Source: Bacteroidales bacterium
GTDB lineage: Bacteria; Bacteroidota; Bacteroidia; Bacteroidales; UBA932
NCBI GenBank assembly: GCA_017452265.1
Contig: JAFTMS010000004.1
Coordinates: forward strand, 1-64,000
Direction: 5' to 3'
Length of the DNA: 64,000 nucleotides
The first letter of the stretch is position 1, and each line of letters begins with the position of its first letter. The notes beneath the pieces were generated by a model that saw only the letters and a list, made by a program, of their open reading frames with translations, was not told the origin of the DNA and did not search any database. The translations under genes and the position numbers were made by a program. Below are positions 34,823-43,437 of this stretch, in pieces.

Positions 34823-36292
34823 ATGAAAAAAGACACTAATTCACAACTGATGACCAACTGGCGCTGGTGGATGGTCGTCCTGCTCTTCGTGGCAACGACG
34901 GTCAACTACATGGACCGTCAGGTTCTTTCGCTCACATGGAAGGACTTCATCGCTCCTGAATTCCATTGGACCGACAACGATTACGGTACAATAACTGCCT
35001 TCTTCTCAATCATTTACGCAATCTGCATGCTCTTCGCCGGCAAATTCGTAGACTGGATGGGGACAAAGAAGGGATACCTCTGGGCCATCGGGGTATGGTC
35101 TTTCGGTGCATGTATCCACGCCGCGTGCGGGTGGGCCACAATGCACATCGAGGGATATGAATCCGTGCAGGCAATGGCTGCTGTAGAGGCCGGTTCGGCT
35201 GCAGCACTTGCAATCGCTTCCGTAAGCGTATGGCTATTCCTTGCCGCACGCGCAATCCTCGCCCTCGGTGAGGCCGGAAACTTCCCTGCCGCCATCAAGA
35301 CCACAGCCGAATACTTCCCTAAGAAGGACCGTGCTTTCGCGACATCCATCTTCAACGCAGGCGCATCAGTAGGAGCCCTTGTAGCCCCTGCGACAATTCC
35401 GCTTCTCGCTCAGTTCTTCAAGGACAAGGGAATCGGTGGAGGCTGGGAAATGGCCTTCATCATCATCGGAGCCCTTGGCTTCATCTGGATGGGGTTCTGG
35501 ATATTCATGTACGACAAGCCTTCAAAGTCGAAATATGTAAATGCAGCGGAACTCGCTTATATACAGCAGGATGAGGACGAGCCTGCCAAGGATGAGGCTG
35601 CCGAGGAAAAGAGCACGATTCCGTTCCTCAAATGCTTCACATACCGTCAGACATGGTCCTTCATCGTCGGAAAGTTCTTCACAGACGGCGTATGGTGGTT
35701 CTATCTGTTCTGGGCACCGGCATACTTCTCGGACCAGTTCGGCTACAAATCGTCGTCCGGTATGGGCATGGCCCTCATCGTGACGCTCTATGCCATAGTC
35801 ACCGTACTCTCAATATTCGGCGGATACCTTCCTAAGCTGTTTGTGGAAAAGAAGGGCATGAACCCGTACAACGGCCGTATGCTCGCGATGCTCATCTTCG
35901 CGTTCTTCCCTCTCTTCGCCCTCTTCGCACAGCCTCTCGGACAGTTCTCTGCATGGTGGCCGGCAATCATCATCGGCCTCGCCGGAGCAGGGCATCAGGC
36001 ATGGTCGGCCAATCTGTTCTCGACCATCGGCGACATGTTCCCTAAATCGGCCATCGCCACAATCACAGGTATCGGAGGCATGGCCGGCGGTGTAGGCTCT
36101 TTCCTCATCAACAAGGGTGCAGGCTGGCTGTTCACCTATTCAGAGAACGCCGGAGCAGCATTCTCCTTCCTCGGATTTGATGGAAAGGAAGCCGGATACA
36201 TGATAGTCTTCTGCATCTGCGCTGTAGCATATCTGATTGCCTGGAGCATCATGAAGACACTCGTGCCGAAATATAGGAAAATCGAGGAATAG
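34823..36292 (+). CDS. ExuT-like hexuronate MFS transporter
   Basis: 489 residues with about 12 membrane spans. WRWWMVVLLFVATTVNYMDRQVLSLTW, RAILALGEAGNFPAAIKTTAEYFPKKDRAFATSIFNAG and the late GVGSFLINKGAG segments match the anion:cation symporter group that includes ExuT and GudP. Position in the kdgK-eda operon supports galacturonate or glucuronate uptake. An extra ~25-residue insertion between spans 3 and 4 (MHIEGYESVQAMAAVEAGS) is common in Bacteroidota homologs. Confidence 0.9.
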   Translation: MKKDTNSQLMTNWRWWMVVLLFVATTVNYMDRQVLSLTWKDFIAPEFHWTDNDYGTITAFFSIIYAICMLFAGKFVDWMGTKKGYLWAIGVWSFGACIHAACGWATMHIEGYESVQAMAAVEAGSAAALAIASVSVWLFLAARAILALGEAGNFPAAIKTTAEYFPKKDRAFATSIFNAGASVGALVAPATIPLLAQFFKDKGIGGGWEMAFIIIGALGFIWMGFWIFMYDKPSKSKYVNAAELAYIQQDEDEPAKDEAAEEKSTIPFLKCFTYRQTWSFIVGKFFTDGVWWFYLFWAPAYFSDQFGYKSSSGMGMALIVTLYAIVTVLSIFGGYLPKLFVEKKGMNPYNGRMLAMLIFAFFPLFALFAQPLGQFSAWWPAIIIGLAGAGHQAWSANLFSTIGDMFPKSAIATITGIGGMAGGVGSFLINKGAGWLFTYSENAGAAFSFLGFDGKEAGYMIVFCICAVAYLIAWSIMKTLVPKYRKIEE

Positions 36293-36340
36293 ACGTGACA
36301 ATTCGTCCGTTTTGACAAGATAATCTGCCATTCTGTCAGT

Positions 36341-36374
36341 ATTGTACGGGTGGCAGATTATTTGTTATCTTTGC
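36341..36374 (+). promoter_or_regulatory. Promoter of the grpE-dnaJ operon
   Basis: TTG at 36342-36344, 21-base spacer, TATCTTTGC at 36366-36374. Start of transcription near 36381. It lies upstream of both the small membrane frame at 36416 and grpE. Confidence 0.65.
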
Positions 36375-36415
36375 AACGGCTTTCTGAAGGACAAGACCTG
36401 AAGAAAGGATGTAAC

Positions 36416-36625
36416 ATGTTGATAAGCATCATGATAGCGACGCTTGTCGCACTATTGTTCGGTAAGATAACATTTAAGGAGATAAAGCAATATGTCAGCA
36501 AACACAGAGGAAAAGGTAACGGCAGAAGCACAGGAGCAGCCGACGGAAACGGTTCAGGAGCAGGAGATTCCGGTTCAGGAGGAAGTGCGGGAAAAGACTC
36601 CGGCAGCGGAGGAACAGCAGCCTAA
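36416..36625 (+). CDS. Possible small membrane protein overlapping grpE out of frame
   Basis: The first ATG of the operon transcript (36416) has a good ribosome site (AAGAAAGGATG) and opens a 69-residue frame. Residues 1-15 are hydrophobic (MLISIMIATLVALLF), then come charged residues ([15 protein letters not shown]) and a Gly/Ser-rich tail created by the shifted frame of grpE. The last 134 bases overlap grpE. The tail composition is what chance overlap would give, so only the first ~38 residues could be under selection. It may be a leader peptide that couples translation. Confidence 0.35.
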   Translation: MLISIMIATLVALLFGKITFKEIKQYVSKHRGKGNGRSTGAADGNGSGAGDSGSGGSAGKDSGSGGTAA

Positions 36626-37133
36626 GAAAGGTTTCTTCAAGAAGGACGGCAAGAAGGACAAGGGAAGGATAGAGGAACTGGAGAAGAAGGTTGCGGAGCT
36701 GGAAGAAAAGGTCGCAAAGGAAAAGGACGACTACATAAGGCTCATGGCGGAGTTCGACAACTACCGCAGACGCACCTCGCAGGAGAAGCTGGAACTTGTC
36801 AGCATGGCATCGACAGACACGATAAAGGGCCTGCTTCCGGTGCTGGACGACTGCGAGAGGGCTCTGAAGGTGCTTCTCGAATCGGACGACAGCGATGCCG
36901 CGAAGGAAGGTACCGAGCTGATATACAGCAAGCTCATGGCGTATCTCAAGACAAAAGGCCTTGCAGTGATCGACGCCATGAACCAGCCGTTTGACACAGA
37001 CCTTCACGAAGCGGTTGCCCAGTTCCCGGTACAGGAAGAGGAACAGAAAGGCAAGGTGTTCGACGTGGTGCAGACAGGATACACCCTCAACGGAAAGGTG
37101 ATCCGCTTTGCAAAGGTCGTTGTGGGTATCTGA
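36492..37133 (+). CDS. grpE: Nucleotide exchange factor GrpE
   Basis: 213 residues. A long acidic Gln/Glu-rich disordered N-terminus and coiled coil ([20 protein letters not shown]) precede the GrpE head ([34 protein letters not shown], and [17 protein letters not shown]). It releases ADP from DnaK. The ATG is preceded by AAGGAGATAAAGCAAT, an unusually strong ribosome site for this phylum. dnaJ follows 13 bases later. dnaK is not in the window. Confidence 0.96.
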   Translation: MSANTEEKVTAEAQEQPTETVQEQEIPVQEEVREKTPAAEEQQPKKGFFKKDGKKDKGRIEELEKKVAELEEKVAKEKDDYIRLMAEFDNYRRRTSQEKLELVSMASTDTIKGLLPVLDDCERALKVLLESDDSDAAKEGTELIYSKLMAYLKTKGLAVIDAMNQPFDTDLHEAVAQFPVQEEEQKGKVFDVVQTGYTLNGKVIRFAKVVVGI

Positions 37134-37146
37134 AACTGAAAAGACC

Positions 37147-38319
37147 ATGGCAGAGAAAAGAGATTATTATGAGGTGCTGGGCGTCGGCAAAAACGCTACG
37201 GCAGATGAAATAAAGAAGGCCTACAGGAAGCTGGCCGTAAAGTACCATCCGGACAAGAACCCGGGCGACAAGGCTGCGGAGGAAAAGTTCAAGGAGGCTG
37301 CTGAGGCTTATTCAATTCTGAGCGATCCTGACAAGAAGGCGAAGTACGACCAGTTCGGCCATGCAGGCGTGGACGGTGCGGCTCCGGACTTCAGCGGCGG
37401 CTTCGGAAACCTCAACGACATCCTCAACGACCTCTTCGGAGGCGCATTCGGCGGCGGATTCGGAGGGTTCGGAGGATTCGGAGGCGGCTTCGGCGGAGGC
37501 CGTGCGGGCCAGCAGCAGAGGGTATACAGAGGACGCGACATACGTGTACGCGTGAAGCTGACGCTTGAAGAGATTGCAAAGGGAGTCGAGAAGGAAATCA
37601 GCATAGAGAAGAGCGTGCCTTGCACTGAATGCGGAGGAAAGGGTGCGAAGAACAGTTCGGACATCAAGACATGTCCGGGATGTAAAGGCACAGGCCAGGT
37701 GCAGAGGGTTGTGAATTCGTTCCTCGGGCAGACGGTGACATATTCGACATGCCAGCAGTGCGGAGGCGAGGGCAAAATCATCAGCAATCCGTGCCGTAGC
37801 TGCGGCGGAACAGGCCTTGTCCGCAAACGTGAGACCATAAAGGTGAAGATTCCGGCAGGAGTCGAAGCCGGTATGCAGCTCACGGTGCAGGGAGGCGGAC
37901 ATGCAGCGAAGAACAACGGCATAAACGGAGACCTGCTGGTCGTGATCGAGGAGCAGGAGCATCCGGATTTCAAGCGTGAAGGAAACAACCTTTATTATAC
38001 AAAGGTGATTTCCGTTGTGGACGCAATCCTCGGAACAGAAGTGGAGATTCCATGCCTGGACGGCAACTATAGGATAAAGGTGGATGCCGGCACTCAGTCC
38101 GGAACTGTGGTAAGGCTCCGTAACAAAGGTCTGCCTTCAGTGAACGGATACGGCGGAACAGGAGACATGTACGTGAAGATTGCCGTCTGGATTCCTAAGA
38201 AGCTCAGCAAGGAAGAGAAGGCTGCGGTGGAGGCGCTCAGGAACAAGGAGGGATTCAAGCCGAATCCGACCAAGGAAGACAAGGGATTCTTCGACAGGAT
38301 CAAGGATCTTTTTGACTGA
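37147..38319 (+). CDS. dnaJ: Chaperone DnaJ (Hsp40)
   Basis: 390 residues. J domain with the HPD motif ([10 protein letters not shown]) at ~35, a Gly/Phe-rich linker about 75-125, and four zinc-binding CxxCxGxG repeats ([32 protein letters not shown]) about 155-230, followed by the C-terminal substrate-binding domains. This is a full type I DnaJ that stimulates DnaK. The start [13 protein letters not shown] at 37147 is chosen over the longer frame because the J domain begins there. Confidence 0.97.
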   Translation: MAEKRDYYEVLGVGKNATADEIKKAYRKLAVKYHPDKNPGDKAAEEKFKEAAEAYSILSDPDKKAKYDQFGHAGVDGAAPDFSGGFGNLNDILNDLFGGAFGGGFGGFGGFGGGFGGGRAGQQQRVYRGRDIRVRVKLTLEEIAKGVEKEISIEKSVPCTECGGKGAKNSSDIKTCPGCKGTGQVQRVVNSFLGQTVTYSTCQQCGGEGKIISNPCRSCGGTGLVRKRETIKVKIPAGVEAGMQLTVQGGGHAAKNNGINGDLLVVIEEQEHPDFKREGNNLYYTKVISVVDAILGTEVEIPCLDGNYRIKVDAGTQSGTVVRLRNKGLPSVNGYGGTGDMYVKIAVWIPKKLSKEEKAAVEALRNKEGFKPNPTKEDKGFFDRIKDLFD

Positions 38320-38363
38320 AATTGACGTTCGCCGGGAATTTTGAGAAAATTTTAAGAAAAAAG

Positions 38364-38395
38364 TTTGCAGGTTTAATTTTTATTCCTACCTTTGC
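38364..38395 (+). promoter_or_regulatory. Strong promoter of rplS
   Basis: TTTG (38364-38367), 19 bases, TACCTTTGC (38387-38395): the best consensus match in the window, as expected for a ribosomal-protein gene. Confidence 0.8.
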
Positions 38396-38401
38396 AATCC
38401 C

Positions 38402-38475
38402 AAAATCAAAGCAACCTCTTGCGCAGGGTGAAAAAGAACGCAATGTTGCCACAAAATTTAATAGAGCATACAGAC
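38402..38475 (+). promoter_or_regulatory. 5' leader of rplS, possible autoregulatory leader
   Basis: About 74 bases lie between the predicted transcript start and the ATG. L19 leaders with regulatory structure are known in other bacteria, including flavobacteria. I can see only short local pairing here, so this is a candidate, not a call. Confidence 0.3.
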
Positions 38476-38847
38476 ATGGATTTTATTAAAGTAGTAGAGC
38501 AGGCATTCGCAAACGAGAAAGTAGCCAGCTACCCGAAGTTCAAGGCAGGTGACACAATCACCGTGACATACAGAATCAAGGAGGGTGACAAGGAGAGACT
38601 TCAGAAGTTCAGAGGCACAGTAATCCAGCTTCGCGGAGCTTCAGCAGCAACAAGGACTTTCACAGTCCGCAAGATTGCCAGCGGAGTCGGTGTCGAGAGA
38701 ATCTTCCCATTCGAGTCACCGTTCATCGAGTCAATCGAACTCAACAAAGTCGGAAAAGTTCGTCGTGCACGTATCTTCTATCTCAGAGAGCTGTCAGGTA
38801 AGAAGGCTCGCATCAAGGAGAAGAAGTCAGCAATCAAGAACGACTAA
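38476..38847 (+). CDS. rplS: 50S ribosomal protein L19
   Basis: 123 residues starting MDFIKVVEQAFANEK. FKAGDTITVTYRIKEGDKERLQKF, FTVRKIASGVGVERIFP and KVGKVRRARIFYLRELSGKKARIKEK are the L19 signature. It sits at the 30S-50S interface of the ribosome. The 28 in-frame codons upstream of 38476 are the leader and are not part of the protein. tRNA-Arg follows 24 bases later, and the two may share a transcript. Confidence 0.98.
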   Translation: MDFIKVVEQAFANEKVASYPKFKAGDTITVTYRIKEGDKERLQKFRGTVIQLRGASAATRTFTVRKIASGVGVERIFPFESPFIESIELNKVGKVRRARIFYLRELSGKKARIKEKKSAIKND

Positions 38848-38871
38848 AGAAATAGCGGCATAACCGCATAA

Positions 38872-38945
38872 GGCCCCATAGCTCAACTGAATAGAGCATT
38901 TGACTACGGATCAAAAGGTTACAGGTTTGAATCCTGTTGGGGTCA
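38872..38945 (+). tRNA. tRNA-Arg (anticodon ACG)
   Basis: A complete 74-base cloverleaf. The acceptor arm GGCCCCA pairs with TGGGGTC plus discriminator A. The D arm contains AGCTCAACTGAATAGAGC, the anticodon arm TTTGA-CTACGGA-TCAAA gives ACG, and the T arm contains GGTTTGAATCC. CCA is not encoded. The next base begins the multi-helix element. Confidence 0.95.
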
Positions 38946-39074
38946 CAAAGTTTTGAGAGTTCCCGATATCAATCGGGAACTTCTTGTATATCTCTGTGCC
39001 CGTTGGGAGCTTGCTCACATACGGGTGCGGAGATATACAAAAATCGAAGGGCTCGCCCTTCGATCAAAACTTTG
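38946..39074 (+). ncRNA. Compact four-helix element directly after tRNA-Arg
   Basis: The outer stem P1 pairs CAAAGTTTTG (38946-38955) with CAAAACTTTG (39065-39074). Inside are three adjacent hairpins. P2 is GTTCCCGAT-atca-ATCGGGAAC (38959-38980). P3 is a long hairpin with base TTGTATATCTC / GAGATATACAA (38984-38994 / 39030-39040) and upper stem CCCG / CGGG. P4 is ATCGAAGGGC-tc-GCCCTTCGAT (39043-39064). Junction linkers are only one to three bases. G-U pairs in P3 on the plus strand would be C-A mismatches on the other, which favours a plus-strand RNA. There is no T-run terminator, so a folded DNA site remains possible. Confidence 0.6.
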
Positions 39075-39186
39075 GGTACAAGACCTTTCCCAACACAAGG
39101 ATGTCGGCGCAAAGCGACGAAAACCTGCCTTAAATAGACGCCGTCACTTTTCCTCCATGAATTTCTCCTGTTTTACATATTGAATA

Positions 39187-39936
39187 TGGGCGAACGGAGT
39201 GAACGCGATGAAAGGTTCGCTTGGCTCGCAGTATCTCATGCAGACCGTCGTGCAGTGCCTTCAGGACATAAGGAGTTCAAGGGGATATGACATGCCGGAG
39301 AGCATGGTCACCGTCACGAATCTGTACAATCCGACGATGGACTACAAGCACTTCATGATTCCTGCCCTCATGGTCATGCTGCTTGTCATGATCGGAGGCT
39401 TCCTGCCGGCCCTGAACCTTGTCGTGGAAAAGGAATCCGGCACCATAGAACAGATAAACGTCAGCCCTGTAGGCAGGTTCACGTTTACGCTTTCCAAGCT
39501 CATACCTTATTGGGTGATCTGCGTCATCGACCTGGCGCTCAGCATGGTGCTGGCTCTTGCGGTATACGGGCTTGGAGTGGCCGGTTCGGTATGGGCGATA
39601 CTTCTGGCTTCCCTCATGTTCATCATGATAATGTCCAGCATAGGGGTGATGATAGCCAATCTGTCGGAAACAATGCAGCAGACCATGTTCCTGATGCTGT
39701 TCGTCGTGCTTATATTCATCCTGATAAGCGGTCTGATGACACCTGTGGAATCCATGCCTGCGTGGGCACAGAAGGCGACATATTTCCTTCCTCCGGCATA
39801 CATGATCGAGATAATCCGCGCCGTCTACCTCAAGGGAACCACCATGGCCGAACTATGGACAAGCTATGCGGCTCTCGGAGGCTTCACCGTCCTCTTCTGC
39901 GTCCTTGCGTCCATGTCTTACCGCAAGCGCGGATAG
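39187..39936 (+). pseudogene. N-terminally truncated ABC-2 type permease
   Basis: Up to 249 residues of an ABC-2 (YhhJ/YbhR-like) permease: ANGVNAMKGSLGSQYL of the periplasmic domain, FMIPALMVMLLVMIGGFLPALNLVVEKESGTIEQINVSP, and five to six C-terminal spans including ISGLMTPVESMPAWAQ. The first span and about 120-150 residues are absent. Homology begins near 39188, and an in-frame TGA (39181-39183) precedes it, so the break is sharp. A GTG at 39199 could start a stub but no N-terminal transmembrane anchor remains. The ATPase and adaptor genes usually found with it are missing. Confidence 0.8.
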
Positions 39937-39938
39937 GC

Positions 39939-41186
39939 TCAGCGCCTGAGGGAGAAACTGAACATGAGGCCGGAAGGCTCACGGAGGGACGCGGTTATGT
40001 CACCGCCGTGGAATACGACGGCATTGCGGACGATGGACAGGCCGAGGCCCGAACCTCCGTCATCACGCGAACGACCTTCCGATACTCTGTAGAAGCGTTC
40101 GAACAGATGGCTGAGATGCTCTGCCGGGACTCCGGCTCCCGTGTCGTAGTAGACGAAATGAAGCAGGCCCTCGGCACTTCCGAGACATTCGATATGAAGC
40201 GTCGCTCCCTCGCCGGCATACTTGAGGCTGTTCTCCACGAGATTGCGCAGGACAGCATACACAAGCGTACGGTTGGCATGTATGAACACGCCGGTCCTCA
40301 GCATGTTCTCCACGTTCACTCCCTGTCGTGCAATCCTGTCCGCAAACTCTTCGAAGACTTCCGCTGCGACGTCCGCGAAATCCACAAGCTCCACCGGAAG
40401 CTTTTCAGGCGATTCCTCTATCTTGCTTATCAGGGCCATGTCACGGATGAGATCCGACAGCCTTACCGTCTGGCTGTAAGCCCTTTGTATGAATACCTCC
40501 TTTTTTTGCGGATCCATGTCCGGACAGGAAACGAGCGTTTCGAGATAGCCCCTTATGCTCGTCACGGGCGTCCGCAGCTCATGCGACACGTTGCTCGTCA
40601 TCTGCTGCTTCAGCTTCCGGTTCTGCCTCTCAATCGTATCAGCGACTCCTGTTCCGAAACGGTCGGAAAGGAATGCAATCATCAGCACTGCTATGCCGAA
40701 AAGCAGGGCAACTATCAGCAGGAAGAGGTTGTCCGGACGGAAGAAGCGTCTCACCTGCACATCGTACGGCAGCGCCACACGTACCACCATCCCATCGTAT
40801 GACTTGGCGAAGTAGAAATACGGTATTCCCGTCGTTTCGGATGTCCTCACCTTGTCGCCTCTGCCATGTTCCAGAGCGGAAACCACTTCCGGACGGTCGA
40901 GATGGTTCACCTCAAATACCGTAGAATCTGCAGAATCATAGATCACATCGCCGTAGCAATCGATTACCGTTGTCCTCATCTCCTTAGGAAACAGAGCCAC
41001 AAGCCCCTCATAGTCAGACGTATGAGAGATTGCATCAGCATATGCCTCAAGCCTTTCCTGCAGGCTGTGCTTCTTCGTGTTCATGTCCTGACGGATCTGG
41101 AATACCACGAGCACGGCGGCGAATGCAAGGAAAAGGGCGGCGAACCAGACGGTGAGCTGGATCCTGTATGTCCATTTGAGCTTCAT
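39939..41186 (-). CDS. PhoR-like sensor histidine kinase
   Basis: 415 residues: transmembrane segment ~11-30, a ~120-residue periplasmic sensor, a second span ~152-172 (LFLLIVALLFGIAVLMIAFL), then HisKA with SNVSHELRTPVTSIRGYLE (phospho-His) and HATPase with LRNLVENSLKYA, DTGAGVP and GGSGLGLSIV. It autophosphorylates and passes phosphate to the regulator encoded upstream; the stop of that gene and this ATG share one base, so translation is coupled. It converges, with a two-base gap, on the broken permease gene. Confidence 0.94.
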   Translation of the reverse strand: MKLKWTYRIQLTVWFAALFLAFAAVLVVFQIRQDMNTKKHSLQERLEAYADAISHTSDYEGLVALFPKEMRTTVIDCYGDVIYDSADSTVFEVNHLDRPEVVSALEHGRGDKVRTSETTGIPYFYFAKSYDGMVVRVALPYDVQVRRFFRPDNLFLLIVALLFGIAVLMIAFLSDRFGTGVADTIERQNRKLKQQMTSNVSHELRTPVTSIRGYLETLVSCPDMDPQKKEVFIQRAYSQTVRLSDLIRDMALISKIEESPEKLPVELVDFADVAAEVFEEFADRIARQGVNVENMLRTGVFIHANRTLVYAVLRNLVENSLKYAGEGATLHIECLGSAEGLLHFVYYDTGAGVPAEHLSHLFERFYRVSEGRSRDDGGSGLGLSIVRNAVVFHGGDITASLREPSGLMFSFSLRR

Positions 41187-41872
41187 CAGTCGGTGACATT
41201 GAATGTATAGCCGTAACCGGAACGGTTGGTGATGTAGTTCTTGTGGTCTCCCAACTTCGCCCTGATTCTTGCGATGTGCACATCCACCGTCCTTTCAAGC
41301 ACATACGGAGCTTCCTTCCACAGTTCCGCAATCATGTCCTCACGCGAGAATATCCTTCCGGGATGCGTCGCGAGCAGAGTCAGCACCTCGAACTCCTTCT
41401 TCGAGAACACCACCGACAGGCCGTCCACAAACACAAGCTTTGCCTGCAGGTCGATCTTCAGCGCCCCTGCCCTCACGATGTCCTCCGCCCTGCTTTCTGC
41501 AGGCCTCGAACTCCGCTTCAGCACCGCCTTCACACGTGCCAGGACCTCATTTATGGAAAACGGCTTGGGGATATAGTCGTCTCCGCCGGTCGAGAAGCCC
41601 GTCAGCAGGTCGTTCTGCCCTGTGCGGGCCGTCAGAAAGATTATCGGCACATCATTGTTCCTTTCCTTGCGCAGAACTTCCGCCATCCTGAATCCCGACA
41701 TGCCTGACATCATCACGTCAAGCAGAATCAGCCCATGCTCCGGCCCCAGCACCTCCAGCGCCTCTTCCGCCGAAGCCGCACAGTCGACGGCATATCCTGC
41801 ATTCTCCAGATTGAACTGCAGAATCTCCCTTATATCTGCCTCATCATCAACAACAAGTATCCTGGTATCCAT
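41186..41872 (-). CDS. OmpR/PhoB-family response regulator
   Basis: 228 residues starting MDTRILVVDDEAD. The receiver has the acidic pair in VVDDE, the phospho-acceptor Asp in LILLDVMMSGMSG, and Lys in PKPFS. The C-terminal winged helix contains LTLLATHPGRIFSREDMIAELW and TVDVHIARIRAKLGDH...RSGYGYTF. The long in-frame extension upstream to 41935 lacks family similarity. Target genes are not evident, though the PhoR/PhoB likeness suggests phosphate or envelope control. Confidence 0.95.
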   Translation of the reverse strand: MDTRILVVDDEADIREILQFNLENAGYAVDCAASAEEALEVLGPEHGLILLDVMMSGMSGFRMAEVLRKERNNDVPIIFLTARTGQNDLLTGFSTGGDDYIPKPFSINEVLARVKAVLKRSSRPAESRAEDIVRAGALKIDLQAKLVFVDGLSVVFSKKEFEVLTLLATHPGRIFSREDMIAELWKEAPYVLERTVDVHIARIRAKLGDHKNYITNRSGYGYTFNVTD

Positions 41873-41958
41873 AAAAAATCCGTTTATCCTGCAAAGATAT
41901 ACGGATTTTCCATTCGCTCCCCCTCTCAGCCCCACGGATTAACAAATATTTAACGGCT

Positions 41959-43431
41959 TCAGATGAAAAACAGAATCATCAGCTGGGCCACGAGGACTCT
42001 CATGAACATCGTGAGGGGATATACTGTGGCGTAGCCGACCGATGAGGCTTCCGTGCTTCTGTTCTGCTCGTTGGCGAAGGCCAGGGCAGGCGGATTGGTG
42101 CATGAACCGGAAAGGACTCCTATCAGTGTGGCATAGTCCAGCTTGAGTACGTAGCGGCCGATGACACCGCCGAGAATCACAGGGATGAGGGTGATCAACG
42201 CACCGTACAATATCCACTTGAGGCCGCCTCCGCCCACGATTGTGTCCACAAAGCCGTCTCCTGCCTCAAGTCCCACACATGCGAGGAAGAGGGCGATGCC
42301 TATCTCGCGGAGCATGAGGTTGGCGCTTGATGTCGTGTATGTCACCACCTTGAAGCGCGGGCCGAAATGGCTTATGAGTATGGATACGATGAGTGGACCG
42401 CCTGCAAGACCGAGCTTGACCGGCTGGGGAATGCCGGGGAAAGCGATCGGTATGCTGCCGAGAATGCATCCGAGGGCAATTCCGAAGAATATCGGCATGA
42501 GGTTCGGTTCATCAAGCCTCTTGAGGGAATTGCCGAGAATCTTCTCGACAGATGCCACAGCCTCTGCACTTCCGACCACAGTCACAAGGTCGCCGTACTG
42601 AAGCATTGTCCTGGATGTGGGACGGTTTATCTCCACACCGGAACGGTTGATACGGACGACAGTGGCTCCGAGATTCTCCGGGAAATGAAGCTGAGCCAAA
42701 GTCATTCCGTTAAGCTTACGCTTGGAAATCAGAATTTTACGTGATATATACGTACGGCTGTCGGAAGAGGCTGTGCTTTTGTCTGAAGCCTCAGCGGCAG
42801 GGGCAGGGACAGTCATGTCTGACTTTTGACTTTTCTGCACCGGGTCTCCTTTCCTGTAGAAAAGACTGCGGATAAGCACGAAGCTGAGGATGCAGCCGAT
42901 GACACCTAAGGGATATGCCACAGCGTAGCCGAGAGCGATGTCAGGTGCAGCCTGTCCTGTCGTATCCGTAAAGGCCTGCTGGGCCGCTCCGAGGCCAGGA
43001 GTATTGGTGACGGCTCCCGACATTATGCCGGTCATCGTCGTCACCGGCGTTCCTGTCGTGTAATGCAGTACAAGAGCTGTCGCAGCTCCGAGAAGCACAA
43101 CGGACACCGCCAGCATGTTCAGACGCAGACCGCCCGACTTGAAGCTTGAAAAGAAGCCCGGGCCCACCTGCAAGCCTATGGAATAAACGAAAAGGATGAG
43201 TCCGAACTCCTTCAGAAAGTGCAGCAGATTATGGTCTGCAGTAAGTCCGAAATGACCGAAAAGAATGCCGACGAAGAGCACCCACGTGACTCCGAATGAG
43301 ATTCCGCATATCTTGCTTCGTCCCAGAAGCTTTCCGAGCGCTATCACCAGCGCGATGATTATCATCGTATGCGCGATGCCACCGCTCCAGGCTCCGGCAA
43401 CGCCTTCAAACATGTCGTTAAGAAATTTCAT
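41959..43431 (-). CDS. AspT/YidE-type putative transporter
   Basis: 490 residues with two AspT-YidE duplication membrane halves: residues ~20-190 (FGLILFVYSIGLQVGPGFF, SGAVTNTPGLGAAQQA) and ~320-490 (SSANLMLREIGIALFLACVGLEAGDGF, SGSCTNPPALAFAN). One TrkA-C-like cytosolic domain (~230-310) lies between; many homologs have two. The family includes the aspartate:alanine antiporter AspT, but the substrate here is unknown. It lies seven bases after the LysR gene on the same strand, so that regulator may control it. Confidence 0.9.
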   Translation of the reverse strand: MKFLNDMFEGVAGAWSGGIAHTMIIIALVIALGKLLGRSKICGISFGVTWVLFVGILFGHFGLTADHNLLHFLKEFGLILFVYSIGLQVGPGFFSSFKSGGLRLNMLAVSVVLLGAATALVLHYTTGTPVTTMTGIMSGAVTNTPGLGAAQQAFTDTTGQAAPDIALGYAVAYPLGVIGCILSFVLIRSLFYRKGDPVQKSQKSDMTVPAPAAEASDKSTASSDSRTYISRKILISKRKLNGMTLAQLHFPENLGATVVRINRSGVEINRPTSRTMLQYGDLVTVVGSAEAVASVEKILGNSLKRLDEPNLMPIFFGIALGCILGSIPIAFPGIPQPVKLGLAGGPLIVSILISHFGPRFKVVTYTTSSANLMLREIGIALFLACVGLEAGDGFVDTIVGGGGLKWILYGALITLIPVILGGVIGRYVLKLDYATLIGVLSGSCTNPPALAFANEQNRSTEASSVGYATVYPLTMFMRVLVAQLMILFFI

Positions 43432-43437
43432 ATGGTT

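Noticed and set aside
36495-37148. 217-residue minus-strand frame opposite grpE
   Set aside because: Cys- and Leu-rich reverse frame of an acidic Glu/Lys gene; no start context.
37380-37510. Repeated GGCGGATTCGGAGG-like DNA in dnaJ
   Set aside because: It encodes the normal Gly/Phe linker of DnaJ.
38386-38475. 28-codon N-terminal extension of L19
   Set aside because: It lies in the promoter and leader, and L19 begins MDFIKVVEQ.
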